Source: Paracoccaceae bacterium (GTDB lineage: Bacteria; Pseudomonadota; Alphaproteobacteria; Rhodobacterales; Rhodobacteraceae). Taken from it: a stretch of DNA of 8,538 bases. The notes beneath the pieces were generated by a model. The model saw nothing but the letters and a program-made list of their open reading frames with translations, was not told the origin of the DNA and ran no database searches. The position numbers and the translations under genes were made by a program. Shown piece by piece: positions 6,031 through 8,538 of the stretch. The stretch's first letter is position 1. Each line of letters opens with the position of its first letter. Location: assembly GCA_007131945.1 (NCBI GenBank), contig SLPP01000353.1, positions 1 through 8,538 of the forward strand, in the 5' to 3' direction.

Positions 6031-6843
6031 TCAGTAGGCCGGGGTCTGTACCGGGTCGAGCAGCGTGCGCCCGCCGTCGAGCGCCAGCACCTGCCCGGTG
6101 ATGAAGCCCGCCGCGTCCGAGGCGAGGAACTGCGCCGCCTCGGCGACCTCGGCCGCGGTGCCGATGCGCCTCAGCGGCGTGCCCTTGATGATCCGGTCGC
6201 GGTAGTCGGGATGCTCGGCGATGCGGTCCTTGAGGCTCGCGCTCATCACCGAGCCGATGGCGAGCGCGTTGACCCGGATCTGGTGCGGCGCCAGCGCCAC
6301 GGCGAGCGAGCGGGTCATCTGCTCGGCCGCGGCGGTGCTGATCGAGTAGCCCAGCAGTTCCGGCTGGGTGTGATGCGCGGCGATGGCGCTGAAATTGACG
6401 ATCGCGCCGGCCGAGGGGCGGCGGGTATCGGCATCCTCGGCCTCGGCCTGGGTGATCATCCGCCGCGCCACCGCCTGCGACATGCGCAGGGCGACCATCA
6501 GGTTCTGCGACAGCGCCTCGTCGACCGTGGTATCGGCCGGATCGAGCGGGTCGGTGGTCAGGAAGCAGCGCGCCCCGTTGACCAGGATATCGACCCGGTC
6601 GAAGGCGTCGATCGTCGCCGAGAGGAGATTCGCCACCGTCAGCCGCTCGCGCAGATCGCCGGTGAAGAGGAGCGCGTTGTCGTGGTCGCACAGGTCGTCG
6701 CAGCCGGCCTTCAGGCGCTTCTCGCTCATGTCGGCGAGCACGACATGGGCGCCCTCGTCGAGGAAATGGCGGGCGATGGCGTGGCCGATGCCGGCCGCGG
6801 CCCCGGTGACGATGGCGGTCCTGCCGGCGATGCTGGCGGTCAT
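6031..6843 (-). CDS. SDR-family protein lacking canonical catalytic Lys
   Basis: This 270-residue protein has the classical short-chain dehydrogenase/reductase fold. The cofactor loop TGAAAGIG (13-20) is intact, and D38 at the end of the second strand (VVLADM) favours NAD(H). The NAG-type motif reads ILVNGA (86-91), and N114 of the tetrad is kept. The active site is unusual: the motif YxxxK reads Y166-S-I-S-T170, so Lys is Thr, and the Ser expected 13 residues before Tyr is Ala153, with a Ser next to it at 152. It may be a weak or altered oxidoreductase or a binding protein. The C-terminal ITGQVLALDGG is normal. GAGGAG lies eight bases before the ATG, which also overlaps the methyltransferase stop as ATGA. 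Substrate is unknown. Confidence 0.88.
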   Translation of the reverse strand: MTASIAGRTAIVTGAAAGIGHAIARHFLDEGAHVVLADMSEKRLKAGCDDLCDHDNALLFTGDLRERLTVANLLSATIDAFDRVDILVNGARCFLTTDPLDPADTTVDEALSQNLMVALRMSQAVARRMITQAEAEDADTRRPSAGAIVNFSAIAAHHTQPELLGYSISTAAAEQMTRSLAVALAPHQIRVNALAIGSVMSASLKDRIAEHPDYRDRIIKGTPLRRIGTAAEVAEAAQFLASDAAGFITGQVLALDGGRTLLDPVQTPAY

Positions 6844-7910
6844 GCGGGCTGCTCCTCGCTGGGTCTGGCGCGGCGGGCGCGGACGGGACCGCCGCGGCGC
6901 GGTCGCTCGGCCATCAGGATCTTGAAGCCGTCTGCGGCCACGACCTCGCGATGGGCGGCGAAGGCCTGCGCGAGCGTCGTCTCGTAGGGCAGATGGCGGT
7001 TGGCGACAAGCCAGAGCTGCCCCGAGGGGGCGAGCATCGCGGCCGCCGCGCGCAGGAAGGCCTGGCCGAGCGCCGGCTGGCCGGCGCGGCCCTGGTGGAA
7101 GGGCGGGTTGGTGACGACGAGATCGGCAGCGATGCCGGGCAGCGGCCGCGTGGCGTCGGCCCAGTGGAAGACGGCGCGCGGGTCGGCGACGTTCGCGCGC
7201 GCGCAGTCGAGCGCGCGGGCATCCGACTCGACGAGGTGCAGCGCGGTGATCTTCGGCGCACGGGCAAGGAGCCCGGCGGCAAGCCAGCCCCAGCCCGCGC
7301 CCAGATCGACCGCCACGCCCTTCAGCCCCGAAGGCAGCGTCGCCAGCAGGAGCGCCGAGCCCGGATCCGCCCCGTCGGCGGAAAACAGCCCCGGCCGGGT
7401 GACGAAGCGCCGCCCCTCGGCATCGGCGATCTCGCGCGTCCCGGCCCGCCAGTCGGCCAGCGCCGCCGCGCCGGGCGAGGCGAACCAGGCGATCTTGCCA
7501 TGGCCCTTCGAGATCGGCTCGGAAAGCCGCACCCGCCCCTTCAGCGCGCGTAGCATCGCCTCGATCCCGTCGGTCTTCTGCCCGTCGAGGATAACCGGCC
7601 CGGCGGTCGCCGCCGCGGCCTGCGCGATCAGGTCGCGCGCCTCGTCGCGGGCGCGCGGCAGGCAGACGAAGGCGGCCGCGGCCGGGCCGGCTCCGGTCGC
7701 GCAATCGTAGCCCTGTGCGGCGAAGGCGGCATGGTCGGGCGCGTGCGGCGTGACCACGCGGACCCGGTCGCGGGGCAGCGGCGAGAGGTCCTCGCCCGCG
7801 CGGGGATGGAAGACGGCGATCGGCCCCTCGGCGGGCAGCGCGAGGCCGGCCTCCAGCGCCAGGGTCAGGCGCAGGGCGCGCGGCGCCGGGTCTGGCAGGG
7901 GGGCTGACAT
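6840..7910 (-). CDS. RsmC-like class I SAM-dependent methyltransferase
   Basis: This 356-residue protein matches the layout of 16S rRNA (guanine-1207-N2) methyltransferase RsmC (343 residues in E. coli). It has a degenerate N-terminal methyltransferase-like half, then the linker phrase RPGLFSADGADPGSALLLAT (172-191), close to the RsmC hallmark PGVFSRDGLDVGS. The SAM-binding loop DLGAGWGWL (202-210), E228 at the end of the next strand and the catalytic NPPFHQG (268-274) follow, the last typical of N2-guanine enzymes. The C-terminus is Arg-rich, perhaps for RNA contact. It starts 28 bases after clpS with no clear ribosome site and overlaps the SDR start by four bases, so it sits inside an operon. 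The exact rRNA target is inferred. Confidence 0.85.
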   Translation of the reverse strand: MSAPLPDPAPRALRLTLALEAGLALPAEGPIAVFHPRAGEDLSPLPRDRVRVVTPHAPDHAAFAAQGYDCATGAGPAAAAFVCLPRARDEARDLIAQAAAATAGPVILDGQKTDGIEAMLRALKGRVRLSEPISKGHGKIAWFASPGAAALADWRAGTREIADAEGRRFVTRPGLFSADGADPGSALLLATLPSGLKGVAVDLGAGWGWLAAGLLARAPKITALHLVESDARALDCARANVADPRAVFHWADATRPLPGIAADLVVTNPPFHQGRAGQPALGQAFLRAAAAMLAPSGQLWLVANRHLPYETTLAQAFAAHREVVAADGFKILMAERPRRGGPVRARRARPSEEQPA

Positions 7911-7938
7911 GATCGGTGCGGGCGGGCGGCGCCGCGCC

Positions 7939-8277
7939 CTACTCCTTTTCCAGCGTGCACTGCAGCGGGTGCTGGTGGCGGCGGGCGAAATCCATCACCT
8001 GCGCCACCTTGGTCTCGGCCACCTCGAAGGAGAAGACGCCGACCACGGCGACGCCCTTCTTGTGCACCGTCAGCATCACGTCGAAGGCATGCGCATGGCT
8101 CATGCCGAAGAAGCGCTCCAGCACGTGCACGACGAATTCCATCGGCGTGTAGTCGTCGTTGAGCAGCAGCACCTTGTAGAGCGGCGGGCGCTGCGTGCGC
8201 GTCTTCGTCCGCGTCGCGACCGACGTCTCGCCGCCCGTGCCGTCCCTTCGGTCGGTCATCTGCGGACGCATTGCCAT
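7939..8277 (-). CDS. clpS: ATP-dependent Clp protease adaptor ClpS
   Basis: This 112-residue adaptor binds N-degron substrates and delivers them to ClpA/ClpP in the cytoplasm. The core [17 protein letters not shown] (34-50) has the N-end binding residues N40 and D41, T44 and the gatekeeper M46, and H72 in MLTVH completes the pocket. VAETKVAQV and the terminal [10 protein letters not shown] match the family. The gatekeeper Met indicates the main ClpS1 type rather than the alphaproteobacterial ClpS2 paralogue. The N-terminal 30 residues are a flexible, basic and variable extension that normally contacts ClpA. GAGGAT lies eight bases before the chosen ATG; internal ATGs at codons 3 and 7 are possible. 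It is the first gene of the clpS-methyltransferase-SDR-iron-sulfur protein unit. Confidence 0.97.
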   Translation of the reverse strand: MAMRPQMTDRRDGTGGETSVATRTKTRTQRPPLYKVLLLNDDYTPMEFVVHVLERFFGMSHAHAFDVMLTVHKKGVAVVGVFSFEVAETKVAQVMDFARRHQHPLQCTLEKE

Positions 8278-8314
8278 GTCGCTCGATCCTCGCGGTCAGA
8301 TTCGCCTGTGCCAG

Positions 8315-8342
8315 TATATAGAGGGTGACACCCGCCTGAAAA
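8315..8342 (-). promoter_or_regulatory. Candidate clpS promoter
   Basis: On the minus strand TTTTCA (8337-8342) and TATATA (8315-8320) are spaced by 16 bases, a good sigma-70-type pair in otherwise GC-rich DNA. Transcription would start about 30 bases before the clpS ATG. It lies wholly between valS and clpS, so clpS and the genes after it probably do not depend on valS transcription. Confidence 0.6.
8323..8333. promoter_or_regulatory. Palindrome GGGTG-A-CACCC inside the clpS promoter spacer
   Basis: Perfect 5-bp arms with a single central base lie between the predicted -35 and -10. This is a position where a repressor or activator could bind. It could also be a chance feature or a remnant stem after valS. 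Confidence 0.35.
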
Positions 8343-8355
8343 CCCTGCGCGCGCC

Positions 8356-8538
8356 TCACGCCATCGTGGCCAGCCGGCCCAGTGCCTCGGCCAGCCGCGC
8401 GGCCTCGTCGCGCTTGTCGGCCAGCTGCTCGCGCGCCTCGTCGACGACCTCGGGCGCGGCCTTCTCGAGGAAGCGCGGATTGGCCAGCCGCCCGTCCAGC
8501 GCGCCGATCTCCTTTTCCAGCTTCTCGTGCGCCTTCGC
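8356..8538 (-). CDS. valS: Valyl-tRNA synthetase, C-terminal end (5' end outside window)
   Basis: The last 60 residues of a protein are encoded here. They match the C-terminal coiled-coil arm of ValRS, which contacts the tRNA: KLEKEIGALDGRLANPRFLE (6-25), then AAPEVVDEAREQLADK and heptad-like RDEAARLAEALGRL before the end. The phrase with L-x-N-x-x-F followed by AP-x-VV is characteristic of this arm. The catalytic and anticodon domains lie outside the window. No start codon is included, so the identification rests on this tail alone. Confidence 0.87.
   Translation of the reverse strand, partial: AKAHEKLEKEIGALDGRLANPRFLEKAAPEVVDEAREQLADKRDEAARLAEALGRLATMA

Noticed and set aside
4985..6691. 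Extended 568-codon frame suggesting a longer reductive-dehalogenase-like protein with an extra N-terminal domain
   Set aside because: The upstream part is out of frame over the well-supported SDR gene, and a strong AGGAGG sits exactly before the ATG at 5968.
1..8538. CRISPR array, tRNA, rRNA or prophage genes
   Set aside because: No regularly spaced repeats, no cloverleaf or rRNA-like stretch and no phage-type proteins were seen in the window.

Overview
The window is GC-rich chromosomal DNA with tightly packed genes. Protein content (FadR-type GntR regulator, Lgt, MidA, PgeF, UbiK, RsmC-like methyltransferase, ClpS, ValRS) and gene order point to an alphaproteobacterium, most likely Rhodobacteraceae. 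This placement is inferred from protein character and composition; no database search was done. No mobile element, CRISPR array, tRNA or rRNA was found.

Layout from left to right. (1) 1-1087, plus strand: the 3' end of a peptide-type ABC transporter ATPase, with a FadR/GntR regulator starting inside its last codons. (2) 1088-1228: a convergent intergenic region with two hairpins and one copy of a 45-bp repeat. (3) 1229-3955, minus strand: the tightly linked genes lgt, midA and pgeF, which serve lipoprotein maturation, complex I assembly and peptidoglycan quality control. (4) 3956-4061: a divergent promoter region. (5) 4062-4334, plus strand: ubiK, a ubiquinone synthesis accessory factor. (6) 4335-4622: a non-coding region with the second copy of the 45-bp repeat. 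(7) 4623-4997, plus strand: dgkA, diacylglycerol kinase. (8) 4985-8277, minus strand: a probable unit clpS, rsmC-like methyltransferase, SDR protein, reductive-dehalogenase-like iron-sulfur protein. The last of these overlaps dgkA tail to tail. (9) 8356-8538, minus strand: the 3' end of valS.

Most of this is housekeeping DNA. Three points stand out. First, a 45-bp element (41 of 45 identical, all differences transitions) occurs twice in opposite orientation. It bounds the lgt-midA-pgeF/ubiK block, and each copy lies just downstream of the terminal gene of a divergent arm, reading in the same sense as that gene. Second, an SDR-family protein lacks the catalytic Lys and probably the catalytic Ser. 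Third, the gene after it encodes a compact, signal-less protein with two [4Fe-4S] motifs that resembles corrinoid reductive dehalogenases. The last two may form a small uncharacterised redox pair. No clearly new multi-gene system such as a defence or secretion island is visible.
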